This document shows, piece after piece, positions 9,320 to 17,211 of a stretch of 64,000 nucleotides of DNA. The first letter of the stretch is position 1; the number at the start of each line of letters is the position of its first letter. The stretch comes from Avoscillospira sp045652125 (GTDB lineage: Bacteria > Bacillota > Clostridia > Oscillospirales > Oscillospiraceae). The DNA is taken from NCBI GenBank assembly GCA_045652125.1, contig JAZRTT010000031.1:1-64000 (forward strand). The letters are read 5' to 3'. The notes under the pieces were generated by a model. That model had not been told where the DNA came from and did not search any database. It was given only the letters and a program-made list of their open reading frames with translations. The position numbers were made by a program, and so were the translations under genes.

Positions 9320-9775
9320 ATGGAGGAGCGAATTTTGGGAAAAACACCGAAATTTTTCATAGTGGAAGCGGCAGCGTTGCCGGAGATTTTCCTGAAGGTA
9401 GCTGAGGCCAAGCGGATGTTGGAAACCGGGGAGACCGATAAGGTCAATGAAGCAACCAAAGCGGTGGGAATCAGCCGCAGTGCCTTCTATAAGTATCGGG
9501 ATGCCATTGCACCGTTCCAGAATCTTATGGCCGGACGGATCATCAACTTCCAACTGATGCTGAAAAACAGGGCGGGTGTTCTCTCTGCGCTGTTATCTAA
9601 ATTTGCCGAATACGGGGCAAATATTCTGACCATCAACCAAGCGATTCCCACCGGCGGATGGGCTGTGGTCACCGTTTCTGCCGAAACCGGTGAGTTGAAC
9701 TGCCCGCTGGAAGATCTGCTCCACCACATTGAGGAAACTCCCGGTGTGGTCAAAGCGGAAATGGTCGCCGGCTGA
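9320..9775 (+). CDS. ACT domain-containing protein, PheB/UPF0735 family
   Basis: The 151-residue protein has an N-terminal helical part with an HTH-like stretch (VNEATKAVGISRSAFYKYRDA, about residues 39-59) and a C-terminal ACT domain (about residues 72-148) starting LMLKNRAGVLSALLSKFAEYGANILTIN. ACT domains bind amino acids and regulate enzymes. Relatives are often encoded beside homoserine dehydrogenase or chorismate enzymes, although no regulatory activity is firmly proved. Here it is the first gene of an operon in which homoserine dehydrogenase lacks a normal ACT domain, so it may supply amino acid sensing. The dehydrogenase gene starts 38 bp downstream. Confidence 0.85.
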   Translation: MEERILGKTPKFFIVEAAALPEIFLKVAEAKRMLETGETDKVNEATKAVGISRSAFYKYRDAIAPFQNLMAGRIINFQLMLKNRAGVLSALLSKFAEYGANILTINQAIPTGGWAVVTVSAETGELNCPLEDLLHHIEETPGVVKAEMVAG

Positions 9776-9813
9776 CAGTTTAATATATCCAAAAATGGAA
9801 GAGGACATACATC

Positions 9814-10998
9814 ATGCGTGGATTTCAGTATGTAGTGAAAACCGAGGTGGTCTTTGGACCCCATGCGGAAAAACAGGCGGCAGCGTTGGTTCAAAAGTAC
9901 GGCGGCAGCCGGTGTCTTGTGGTTTATGGCGGCGGCAGTGCTGTGCGATCCGGACTTCTGCAGCGGGTTTGCAGAGGATTGGAAGCAGCGGGAATCGCAG
10001 CGGAGACCTTCGGTGATGTTCGTCCAAATCCCCGGCTGGATCATGCCCGCAAGGGCGTGGAGCAAGCCATCGGAATGAAAGCGGACCTGATTTTGGCTGT
10101 GGGCGGTGGCAGTGTGATCGATACAGCCAAAGCCATCTCTTTGGGGGCGGCACATCCGGGAACAGATATCTGGGATTTTTGGACAAAGAAAGAAGAGGCA
10201 AAGGGCAGCCTGCCTGTGGGCGTGGTGCTGACCATTCCGGCTGCCGGCAGCGAGACCAGCGATTCGGCTGTTTTGACCGATGAAAGCACCAATATAAAAA
10301 GAGGCCTCAATACCGAGTACAATCGTCCGGCCTTTGCTGTTCTGGACCCTTGTCTGGCGGCGACGCTGCCACCATATCAGGTAGCCTGCGGTGTAACGGA
10401 TATTCTGATGCACACCTTGGACCGGTACTTCAACCCGATCTCAGATAATCATACGACAGATGCCCTTGCAGAGGCACTTTTGCGGGTGGTTCTGGAGCAT
10501 GGACCGGCGGCGGTGAAGGATCCTGCCGACCTGACCCATATGAGTGAGATCATGTGGTGCGGCAGCTTGTCCCACAATGGACTGACGGGGCTTGGAGGAA
10601 AAAATGACTTTGCAGTTCATCAGTTGGGTCATGCGATCAGCGGAAAATACGATGTGGCACACGGAGCCAGCCTGTCTGTGGTCTGGGGCAGTTGGGCAAA
10701 TGCGGTTGTCCATACAGATGGATGCAGCCGGTTTGCACAGTTTGCCAGAAATGTCTGGATGATTCGGGAAAAAGACAATGAAGCGGCAGCAAAATTGGCC
10801 ATAGAAAAGCAGGTGGCGTATTTTGAAACGCTGGGGATGCCTGTGAGTCTGTCTCAGGGATGCGGGCATCACCTGTCTGACGATGAGATTGAAGATCTGA
10901 CTGCTCTGTGCAGTTATGGTTATACCAGAACCATCGGATCCTTCCGGGTTTTGGACTGGGCTGCGGTGAAGCAAATTTACCGCGATGCCAATTTCTAA
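9814..10998 (+). CDS. Iron-containing alcohol dehydrogenase (butanol dehydrogenase/YqhD type)
   Basis: The 394-residue enzyme reduces aldehydes to alcohols with NAD(P)H using a divalent metal. The dinucleotide motif GGGS lies at residues 97-100, and the metal ligands Asp196, His200, His269 and His283 are all present (TDILMH, HQLGH, AHG). Length and motifs match clostridial butanol dehydrogenases and E. coli YqhD. It sits between an ACT protein and homoserine dehydrogenase. Its place in an aspartate-family operon is odd, and the physiological aldehyde is unknown; aspartate semialdehyde or a fermentation aldehyde are both guesses. The next gene starts 20 bp later behind an AGGAGG site. Confidence 0.92.
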   Translation: MRGFQYVVKTEVVFGPHAEKQAAALVQKYGGSRCLVVYGGGSAVRSGLLQRVCRGLEAAGIAAETFGDVRPNPRLDHARKGVEQAIGMKADLILAVGGGSVIDTAKAISLGAAHPGTDIWDFWTKKEEAKGSLPVGVVLTIPAAGSETSDSAVLTDESTNIKRGLNTEYNRPAFAVLDPCLAATLPPYQVACGVTDILMHTLDRYFNPISDNHTTDALAEALLRVVLEHGPAAVKDPADLTHMSEIMWCGSLSHNGLTGLGGKNDFAVHQLGHAISGKYDVAHGASLSVVWGSWANAVVHTDGCSRFAQFARNVWMIREKDNEAAAKLAIEKQVAYFETLGMPVSLSQGCGHHLSDDEIEDLTALCSYGYTRTIGSFRVLDWAAVKQIYRDANF

Positions 10999-11018
10999 AA
11001 AAACAGGAGGAAAATAGG

Positions 11019-12206
11019 ATGCTCCAAGCAGCAGTTTTGGGCTTTGGTACAGTTGGCAGCGGTGTGGTGGAAGTTCTGACCACCAATGCAGATCTGCTGA
11101 CCAAAAAAATCGGCCGGCCCCTGAATTTGAAATATATTTTGGACACCCGGGAGTTTCCGGGCAGCCCTTTTGCGGATAAGATCGTTCATGATTTCTCCGT
11201 TATTGAAAACGATGATCAGGTAAAGATCGTGGCAGAATGTATCGGCGGCGCCACCATTGCTTATGAATTTGTCAAGCGGTGCCTGCTTGCCGGGAAACAT
11301 GTTGTTACCTCCAACAAGGAATTGGTGGCGGTCAAGGGCTATGAACTGCTGCAGATCGCCCGGGAAAAGAATGTCAATTTCCTTTTTGAGGCTTCTGTCG
11401 GCGGCGGTATTCCGGTCCTTCGGCCTTTGTACTTTGATCTGGCCGGAAACGAAGTGTCCGAAGTGGCAGGAATCCTTAACGGTACCACCAACTATATCCT
11501 TACCAAAATGTTCACCGAAGGCGCGGCTTTTGACGATGTGCTGAAAGATGCCCAGCAAAAGGGGTATGCCGAAGCCAATCCCGCTGCCGACGTGGAAGGG
11601 CTGGATGCCTGCCGGAAGGTCTGTATCCTGTCTGCTCTGGCCTTTGGCTTCCATGTCTATCCGGAGCAGGTTTCCACACAGGGCATTACCTCCATTACAG
11701 AGGAAGACGTGGCTGTGGCGGCAGCCGGCGGTATGAAGATCAAACTGCTGGGTCGAACCATGAAAACGGCCGAAGGGAAGGTCTGTGCCTTTGTGGCGCC
11801 GCACTATATCCCGCTGGATTGCCAGCTTTCCCATGTGGATGATGTGTTCAATGCCCTGCTGGTTCGCAGCAATGCCGTAGGCGAGGCCATGTTCTACGGC
11901 CCCGGTGCAGGGAAACTGCCCACAGCCAGCGCTGTGGTGGGAGATATGGCAGATGCCGCATGGCATATGGAGCTGCGCCGGCCTTTGGATTGGTCCGATG
12001 CCTGTCCTGCCTCTATGATGGACAGCAGGGAGCTCCCCCTTCCTTATGTCGTCCGCACCGAAGCAGACCTGAAGGAAGTAGAAGAAAAGTTGGGTGCGGC
12101 AGTCAAATTGGGCAAGGACGGTTATCTCCTGTCTCAGCCTATGAAAAAAGCAGCGATCGAGGCTTCCGGACTGAAGCTGACTGCGATCCGTCCCATTTTC
12201 CGTTAA
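11019..12206 (+). CDS. hom: Homoserine dehydrogenase
   Basis: This enzyme reduces aspartate semialdehyde to homoserine, the branch point to threonine and methionine. The NAD(P) motif LGFGTVGSGV is at residues 7-16, SNKELVA near residue 99, and the substrate-binding block GILNGTTNYILTKM near 155. The ATG at 11019 lies eight bases after AGGAGG; an earlier open frame start at 10908 overlaps the dehydrogenase gene and is rejected. The protein has 395 residues against about 430 for Gram-positive relatives: after about residue 340 there is only a short, degenerate tail and no recognisable ACT domain. Feedback control may therefore be lost or supplied by the ACT protein encoded upstream. Aspartate kinase follows after 21 bp. 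Confidence 0.95.
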   Translation: MLQAAVLGFGTVGSGVVEVLTTNADLLTKKIGRPLNLKYILDTREFPGSPFADKIVHDFSVIENDDQVKIVAECIGGATIAYEFVKRCLLAGKHVVTSNKELVAVKGYELLQIAREKNVNFLFEASVGGGIPVLRPLYFDLAGNEVSEVAGILNGTTNYILTKMFTEGAAFDDVLKDAQQKGYAEANPAADVEGLDACRKVCILSALAFGFHVYPEQVSTQGITSITEEDVAVAAAGGMKIKLLGRTMKTAEGKVCAFVAPHYIPLDCQLSHVDDVFNALLVRSNAVGEAMFYGPGAGKLPTASAVVGDMADAAWHMELRRPLDWSDACPASMMDSRELPLPYVVRTEADLKEVEEKLGAAVKLGKDGYLLSQPMKKAAIEASGLKLTAIRPIFR

Positions 12207-12227
12207 TCATCCCAAGGAGGGTTATAT

Positions 12228-13433
12228 ATGGCTTTAATTGTACAAAAATTCGGCGGAAGCTCTGTGGCAGATGCCGCGAAGCTTCAGAATGTCTGCAACG
12301 TTATTACCAGAACCTACGATGCAGGCAACGATGTGGTCGTTGTCTTGTCCGCTCAGGGCGATACCACCGATGATCTGATCGAAAAGGCAAAAGAGATCAA
12401 CCCCAATGCTTCCAAGCGGGAAATGGATATGCTTTTGTCCACCGGGGAACAGATATCCATTTCTCTTGCTGCTATGTGTCTGGAGAAGATGGGTTATCCG
12501 GCAGTCAGCCTGACCGGTTGGCAGGTCGGTATGCGCACCAATTCCGATTACTCTTCTGCGCGGATTCGCAAAGTAGACGGAGACCGAATCCGGGAAGAGC
12601 TGGATAAGCACCGGATCGTGTTGGTAGCCGGGTTTCAGGGCATCAACCGGTTTGGTGATGTGACGACACTGGGCCGCGGCGGATCCGATACCACAGCGGT
12701 GGCATTGGCTGTGGCGTTGAAGGCGGATCTGTGCCAGATCTACACCGATGTGGATGGGGTCTATACCTCTGATCCCAGACTGGTGCCCACAGCAAAAAAA
12801 CTGGATGCCATTACTTACGATGAGATGCTGGAGCTGGCATCTCTGGGTGCTCAAGTGCTGCACAACCGCTCCGTAGAACTGGCGAAGCATTATGGTATGG
12901 AGATGGAAGTGCTTTCAAGTTTCTCCGGCAACCCCGGAACCATTGTCAAGGAGGTCGTAAAAATGGAACAAACTTATATCAGCGGCGTTGCCCAGGATAA
13001 AAAAATCGCGAAGGTAGCGGTGGTGGGTCTGAAAAACATCCCCGGTATGGCCTATCAGCTGTTCAATCTTTTGGCAAAGCATAAAATCAATGTGGATATC
13101 ATTCTGCAGTCCATCGGCCGGGATGACGGAAAGGACATTACCTTCACCATCGGCGAAGGGGATATGGAGCTGTGCCGCAAGGTCATGGAGGAAAATAAGG
13201 AAGCGCTGGGCTACCGCAAAATGAGCATCCGCAATGACATTTCCAAAGTCTCCATCGTAGGTGCCGGCATGGTCAACAACGCCGGTATTGCTGCAAAGAT
13301 GTTTGAGGCACTGGCTCAGAGCAATATCAACATTCACATGATCTCCACATCCGAGATTAAGGTCTCCGTTCTGATCGACAAGGAAGATTCGGAGCGGGCC
13401 ATCCGTGCAATTCACGATAAGTTTTTTGATTAA
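12228..13433 (+). CDS. lysC: Aspartate kinase
   Basis: The enzyme phosphorylates aspartate, the first step to lysine, methionine and threonine. The kinase domain (about residues 1-245) opens with VQKFGGSSVADA and contains TTLGRGGSDTTAVALA. Two ACT domains follow (about 265-401), starting VAVVGLKNIPGMAYQLFNLLAKHKINVD and ISKVSIVGAGMVNNAGIAAKMFEAL. At 401 residues it matches the class regulated by lysine with or without threonine. It ends the operon with homoserine dehydrogenase, so the two consecutive enzymes flanking aspartate semialdehyde are co-expressed. A strong internal ribosome site suggests a separate regulatory subunit, as in B. subtilis LysC. Confidence 0.96.
   Translation: MALIVQKFGGSSVADAAKLQNVCNVITRTYDAGNDVVVVLSAQGDTTDDLIEKAKEINPNASKREMDMLLSTGEQISISLAAMCLEKMGYPAVSLTGWQVGMRTNSDYSSARIRKVDGDRIREELDKHRIVLVAGFQGINRFGDVTTLGRGGSDTTAVALAVALKADLCQIYTDVDGVYTSDPRLVPTAKKLDAITYDEMLELASLGAQVLHNRSVELAKHYGMEMEVLSSFSGNPGTIVKEVVKMEQTYISGVAQDKKIAKVAVVGLKNIPGMAYQLFNLLAKHKINVDIILQSIGRDDGKDITFTIGEGDMELCRKVMEENKEALGYRKMSIRNDISKVSIVGAGMVNNAGIAAKMFEALAQSNINIHMISTSEIKVSVLIDKEDSERAIRAIHDKFFD
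12948..13433 (+). other. Internal translation start giving a 156-residue LysC beta subunit
   Basis: AAGGAGGT at 12948-12955 is followed seven bases later by an ATG at 12963 that is in frame with the kinase (codon 246). Starting there would make a protein of only the two ACT domains. Aspartokinases of B. subtilis and C. glutamicum are known to make such an in-frame beta subunit and assemble as alpha2beta2. Confidence 0.7.
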
Positions 13434-13436
13434 AAG

Positions 13437-13472
13437 GAAAAATCTCCTCCGCACAGCGGAGGAGATTTTTTA
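13437..13472 (+). terminator. Terminator after lysC
   Basis: A 12-bp stem (AATCTCCTCCGC with GCGGAGGAGATT) with a 3-nt loop is followed by T6. The A tract on its other side lets it also serve the converging sugar kinase gene. Bases 13473-13576 hold no gene that I can see. Confidence 0.9.
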
Positions 13473-13576
13473 GGTGATTTTTGGTTTGAGTTGCACGATG
13501 GAAAGGAAGAAAGCATAAAGAAACCCATTGAGAGTGTCTTTTTCGTTCAACCAACGGAGGGCGGAACGTTTATGTA

Positions 13577-14506
13577 TTACAGGTAAGTCTCGATTTGGCT
13601 TCTGGTGGGCAGGGATTCAATCGCTCCTTTGCTCTGCACGCAGATCCAGCCGCTGACGTTGCCATAGGCCATGGCCCGTTCCAGAAGCGGACGGTCAAGC
13701 TGGCTCACCTTGTCAATGCCCTGCAGGCGGAGGTAGGAGAGGAAGCCACCCCAGAAAGCATCTCCGGCACCGGTAGCATCCACACAGACAGCCTTACGGC
13801 CGGGTATGGTAAAGACCTGACCATCGAAGAAGCAGCGGGCACCTTTGGCACCCAGGGTTTCCACCACTACGGCAATGCCGTTTTCTGCCATGACTGCGGG
13901 AATATTTTCTTCGCCGCCCAGCATATCTGCTTCCTCGTCGGAAATTTTCAGCAGATCCACATAGGGGAGAATTTTTTGCACATAAGCGGTGCAATCTTCC
14001 TTGGTGTTCCACATGACATGGCGATAGTTAATGTCAAAGCTTACCAGTTTTCCCATTTCGCGGCCCAGACGCAGCGCTTTAACTGTGGCCTTGTCCACCG
14101 GGGAAGCCGAAAGTGTAACAGAACCGGCATGAATGATAACAGAATCGGCAATGTCGGCCTCTTTTACATCACACTCATTCAAAAGCATATCGGCACCGGG
14201 CTTACGGACAAAGGTGAAACTGCGGTCACCGTCTTTCGTCAAGGTGACGATGGCCATGGTGGTAACGGCTTCGGTGCACAGTTGGGGATGGAGCGCTGTG
14301 ACCTTGTTTTCGGAAAGGGTATTCATCAGAAACCGGCCGAAGTCATCATCGCCCACGCTGCAGCACATACCAACCTGCAGTCCGTTCCGGGCTGCGGCAA
14401 TGGCTACGTTGGCCGGTGCACCGCCGGCTTTGCGGATATAGCTGGCAGGTTCATTGCCGGGGATAAAATCGATGAGCAATTCACCGATGCTGTAAAGATC
14501 CATCAT
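13577..14506 (-). CDS. PfkB family carbohydrate kinase (fructokinase-like)
   Basis: This 309-residue ribokinase-fold enzyme phosphorylates a sugar with ATP. KAGGAPANVAIAAARNG near residue 29 is the N-terminal family signature and DATGAGDAFWGGFL near residue 245 is the C-terminal one, whose last Asp is the catalytic base. Proteins with this spacing are usually annotated as fructokinases, but ribose, adenosine or other sugars cannot be excluded. An open frame extends to 14821, but it runs through the cysteine-rich gene. AGGAGG lies nine bases before the paired ATG codons at 14506 and 14503, and I took the first. It has its own promoter. Confidence 0.88.
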   Translation of the reverse strand: MMDLYSIGELLIDFIPGNEPASYIRKAGGAPANVAIAAARNGLQVGMCCSVGDDDFGRFLMNTLSENKVTALHPQLCTEAVTTMAIVTLTKDGDRSFTFVRKPGADMLLNECDVKEADIADSVIIHAGSVTLSASPVDKATVKALRLGREMGKLVSFDINYRHVMWNTKEDCTAYVQKILPYVDLLKISDEEADMLGGEENIPAVMAENGIAVVVETLGAKGARCFFDGQVFTIPGRKAVCVDATGAGDAFWGGFLSYLRLQGIDKVSQLDRPLLERAMAYGNVSGWICVQSKGAIESLPTRSQIETYL

Positions 14507-14537
14507 AATTGGCATCCTCCTACATTTTTCTGAACCT

Positions 14538-14566
14538 ACCGTATCACGATTTGGGGGGAAAGTCAA
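14538..14566 (-). promoter_or_regulatory. Promoter of the PfkB kinase gene
   Basis: On the minus strand TTGACT and TACGGT are 17 bp apart, about 30 bp before the start codon. An inverted repeat at 14565-14602 (AATCTTGCC...GGCAAGATT) ends in the -35 region and could be an operator or the end of the upstream transcript. Confidence 0.65.
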
Positions 14567-14637
14567 TCTTGCCTTTCCCGGCCTGCTGGAAAAGGCAAGA
14601 TTCTTATGTAGCGGCGGAGAAAAACTCCGCCGAAGAA

Positions 14638-14862
14638 TTAGTTGCAGCTTCTGCAGGAGTTGCAGGAATTGCAGGAGTTGCAGGAGTTGCAGGAATTGCA
14701 GCCGCAGTTGCAGCCGGTGCTGTTGCCGAGAACGCCGCCAAGTTCGCAGCAGGGATTGCAGCAGGAGTTGGCAACGAAATCCGGGAACTGAATGCCGGAG
14801 CCGGCACCCCAAGTGGTCCATCCGCTGCAGGAATTGCAGGAGTTACAGGAATTGCAGGCCAT
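14638..14862 (-). CDS. Small cysteine-rich CNSC-repeat protein
   Basis: I do not recognise a named family. The 74-residue product has 17 cysteines (23 percent). An N-terminal CNSCNSCNSC run (residues 3-12) and a C-terminal run of seven such units (about residues 53-73) flank a middle containing two Trp, SGWTTWGAGSG and SCCNPCCE. There is no signal peptide. GGAGG eight bases before the ATG is a strong site, and the frame is the only one that makes the periodic Cys pattern. The CXXC spacing suggests metal binding, like a metallothionein, or a cysteine-rich modified peptide precursor. The DNA is nearly a 9-bp tandem repeat, so copy number may vary between strains. A 50-residue ORF lies just upstream and a cysteine-rich small-domain protein further up. 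Confidence 0.75.
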   Translation of the reverse strand: MACNSCNSCNSCSGWTTWGAGSGIQFPDFVANSCCNPCCELGGVLGNSTGCNCGCNSCNSCNSCNSCNSCRSCN

Positions 14863-14940
14863 AAAAAGTCCTCCTTCAAGAAGATGTGCAGAAGTTTCCT
14901 CCCGCATGTCATCTTATGTCGGAAGATGGGAAATGTGTGT

Positions 14941-15093
14941 CTATTCCGGAGCTTCCCAAGTTTGCCGAATTCCCATGGTGCGGCTCTCCGGGCGGAGATT
15001 CACATCGCCCCGGTCAGTCACAGCGCCTTTGACAGGCGGGACCGGATGGTCGCGCAGATCATGAACAGCGGGATCGTTCTGCTTCTTTTTCAT
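14941..15093 (-). CDS. Small hypothetical protein (50 aa) upstream of the cysteine-rich gene
   Basis: I do not recognise this 50-residue ORF. It starts MKKKQNDPAVHDLRDHPVPP, is hydrophilic and charged, and has no cysteine and no membrane segment. GAGGTGAT lies close before the ATG, and a TTTACA/TATAAA promoter lies 40-70 bp upstream, so expression is plausible. It precedes the CNSC-repeat gene by 78 bp on the same strand, probably in one transcript. If the cysteine-rich product is a modified peptide or a metal store, this could be a partner. The call rests on the ribosome site, the promoter and an uninterrupted frame only. Confidence 0.5.
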   Translation of the reverse strand: MKKKQNDPAVHDLRDHPVPPVKGAVTDRGDVNLRPESRTMGIRQTWEAPE

Positions 15094-15131
15094 GATATCA
15101 CCTCAGAGTGAGTATCTGCATGTTCCCCTTT

Positions 15132-15161
15132 TTTATACACCTTTCGACAAGAAACTGTAAA
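15132..15161 (-). promoter_or_regulatory. Promoter of the small peptide pair
   Basis: On the minus strand TTTACA and TATAAA are 18 bp apart. The -35 box follows directly after the T run of the upstream gene's terminator. Confidence 0.6.
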
Positions 15162-15192
15162 AAAGCCGGAGATATTCAATCTCCGGCTTTTT
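15160..15192 (-). terminator. Terminator overlapping the end of the cysteine-rich small-domain gene
   Basis: GCCGGAGA and TCTCCGGC form an 8-bp stem around TTGAATA with T6 after it. The first arm is the last codons of the gene, and the stop codon is in the loop. Confidence 0.85.
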
Positions 15193-15454
15193 TCGCAAGT
15201 TCTGCGATCTGTGCGTATCGGGCGATGATTTTGCTGTAGTTTTCCTGCTTGTGCGGGACAAGACAGTCAGAGCAGTCCTTATAGCCGTCTTTTGTATAAC
15301 GGAAAAAGCCGCCGCAGGTTTCCCCCAATGGATACAGCGGGCAATAGCAGAACAGACAGTTGAAGTTCTCCGGATCTGCCCCTTTGTGGCAGGGGAAAAA
15401 CTCACAGGATGTGTTTTGAAAATAGGAGTAGTGTTTGGATTTCCGATCGTCCAT
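15176..15454 (-). CDS. Cysteine-rich small domain protein (putative metal-binding)
   Basis: The 92-residue protein matches the pattern of the cysteine-rich small domain family (PF04071 type): YFQNTSCEFFPCHKG, FNCLFCYCPLYPLGETCGG and KDCSDCLVPH give about nine clustered cysteines with two conserved His, probably binding zinc or iron. The function of the family is unknown. The start codon is two bases downstream of the stop of rqcH in transcription order, which suggests translational coupling and one transcript with RqcH and Mini-III. It is followed by the CNSC-repeat locus, although a terminator and a new promoter separate them. Confidence 0.82.
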   Translation of the reverse strand: MDDRKSKHYSYFQNTSCEFFPCHKGADPENFNCLFCYCPLYPLGETCGGFFRYTKDGYKDCSDCLVPHKQENYSKIIARYAQIAELAKKAGD

Positions 15455-15456
15455 GG

Positions 15457-17211
15457 TTACCTCCTGAGTTTATCGGGCAGCTCTGCATCCGGTGTTACGT
15501 AGAGTGTTTTATACTCGTGGTAAATGACCATGCCCGGTTTTCCGCCCACCGGTTTTTTCACCTGCTTTATGGGGGTGATATCCACAGGGACATTCTGGCT
15601 TTGTCTGGCCTGAGAGTAAAAAGCGGAAAGCATGGCCGCTTCTGTAATGGTCTGATCCGGCGGCTGTATACCGCCGCAGGTGATGACGACGTGGCTGCCG
15701 TGGAGCTTTTGTACATGAAGCCACAGGTCGCTCTTTTCGCTTTGCTTTAAGGTCAACGCATCATTTTGCCGATTGTTTCGGCCAACCCGGATGAGAAACC
15801 CATCGGAAGAAAGAAACTCCATCGGTTTGGAAAGGGTGGTTTTCATGGTTTTCTTTCGGTCTGTATCCCGGACATAGCCTCCCTGTACCAACTCCAAACG
15901 AATCTCTGCAATATCCTTTTCTGTCTCTGCCCGCTGGAGGGTCTCCAGAATGCTGTTGAGATATTCCAGTTCCATCTCGCCCTTGGCGATCTGCTCTGTC
16001 AAAAATTTTTCTGCATTTTTGGCTCGGGTGTAGTCTTTGTAAAATTTGGCGGCATTTTGTTGGGGGGACAGCTGGGGGGACAGGGGAATGGTTATTTCCT
16101 TCATGTCAATGTCATAAAAATCCACTGCTGTCAGCTGTGTTTGTCCCCGTGTCATAACATGGAGGTTGGCTGTAACGATATCACCAAGCTGCCGCAGCCG
16201 CTCCCGGTCCAGAGCGGCAGTTCGTTCTTTTTTTTGAATTTCAAGCTTTCGGCGGGTTCGGTTTACCAGATTGGTGATGGTCTTACAAAGGGATTGCGTT
16301 TTTTGCCTCATCCGGTCTGCGTGATCCCGCTGGGCGTAAAAGCCGTCCAAAAGCTTGGAAAAACTATCGTAGATCTGATATTCAGAATGGTTTGCGTACT
16401 GGTGGATCGGGCAGAAAGAAAAGTCAAAGGGACGTCCTTCTTTCTGCAGCATGACCGGTACCGGTGCAGCCAGCAGATTTTGAAACCGTTCGTAAAGTGC
16501 ATTTGCAGCAGCTTTTCTGGTCTGCGGAGACATTTCTCCGATCTCTGCGTCTGTGGTGGAGAACAGATCGCAAGAAAGCTCCCGGCAAATAAGCGGAGAA
16601 AGACCGCCATAGGTGTCCAGCAGCCAGCGGTCGAAGGGAAGATGCCCCTGCACGGAAAGAAGTGCTTTTTCTATGGCCTCTGCCGTGACCCGGAAGGGAT
16701 TCTCTTTCTGCAGAGCCGGGGGCTCATGGTAGAACAGCCCCGGCAAGACCTGACGCTGCTCGGACATTTCGAAGTCCACTCTTCGCAGACAATCCAGAAT
16801 CCGTCCGTCTGCCCCCAGTAAAATCAGGTTGGCATTACGGCCCATGAGCTCCAGCACCAGATGCTTTTGCACCGGTTCTCCCATTTCATCGGTACAGTCC
16901 AGCGTAATGTCTACCAGCCGCTCCATGGGCGGCTGCCGCAGAGAAACGATCCGCCCACCGGACAGATGCTTTCTCAGCAGCATACAGAACATAGGCGGCT
17001 GGGCAGGGTTTTCCGGAGGGAATGCAGTCAGGTGAAGCCGCGGAGATCCGGAGGACGCGGACAGCAGCAGCCGTCCGTTCCCTTTTGAGCCGTGAAACTG
17101 GAGAATCACCAGATCCCGGGCAGGCATTTGTATTTTGTCGATACGGCTGCCCACCAGAAGCTCTGACAGTTCGGCGGTCACGGCGGAGAGAAATACGGCA
17201 TCAAAGGGCAT
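15457..17211 (-). CDS. rqcH: Rqc2 homolog RqcH (NFACT family, formerly fibronectin-binding protein)
   Basis: RqcH binds stalled 50S subunits carrying peptidyl-tRNA and adds C-terminal alanine tails that mark the nascent chain for degradation. The 584-residue protein has the NFACT-N domain first (residues 1-180, with LRKHLSGGRIVSLRQPPMER), helix-hairpin and coiled-coil parts in the middle (about 270-430, rich in charged residues), and a C-terminal NFACT-R domain with SDGFLIRVGRNNRQNDALT and DLWLHVQKLHGSHVVI. The start at 17211 has GGAGG six bases upstream and overlaps the Mini-III gene by 11 bases. Older annotation calls such proteins fibronectin-binding. Confidence 0.93.
   Translation of the reverse strand: MPFDAVFLSAVTAELSELLVGSRIDKIQMPARDLVILQFHGSKGNGRLLLSASSGSPRLHLTAFPPENPAQPPMFCMLLRKHLSGGRIVSLRQPPMERLVDITLDCTDEMGEPVQKHLVLELMGRNANLILLGADGRILDCLRRVDFEMSEQRQVLPGLFYHEPPALQKENPFRVTAEAIEKALLSVQGHLPFDRWLLDTYGGLSPLICRELSCDLFSTTDAEIGEMSPQTRKAAANALYERFQNLLAAPVPVMLQKEGRPFDFSFCPIHQYANHSEYQIYDSFSKLLDGFYAQRDHADRMRQKTQSLCKTITNLVNRTRRKLEIQKKERTAALDRERLRQLGDIVTANLHVMTRGQTQLTAVDFYDIDMKEITIPLSPQLSPQQNAAKFYKDYTRAKNAEKFLTEQIAKGEMELEYLNSILETLQRAETEKDIAEIRLELVQGGYVRDTDRKKTMKTTLSKPMEFLSSDGFLIRVGRNNRQNDALTLKQSEKSDLWLHVQKLHGSHVVITCGGIQPPDQTITEAAMLSAFYSQARQSQNVPVDITPIKQVKKPVGGKPGMVIYHEYKTLYVTPDAELPDKLRR

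Noticed and set aside
8137..9459. Longer AI-2E protein starting at 9459
   Set aside because: The extension lies over the divergent promoter and the ACT protein gene; the ATG at 9198 has a strong ribosome site.
14638..14862. CRISPR-like short tandem repeats
   Set aside because: Units are 9 bp with no spacers and translate to a regular Cys pattern in one frame, so this is a coding repeat.
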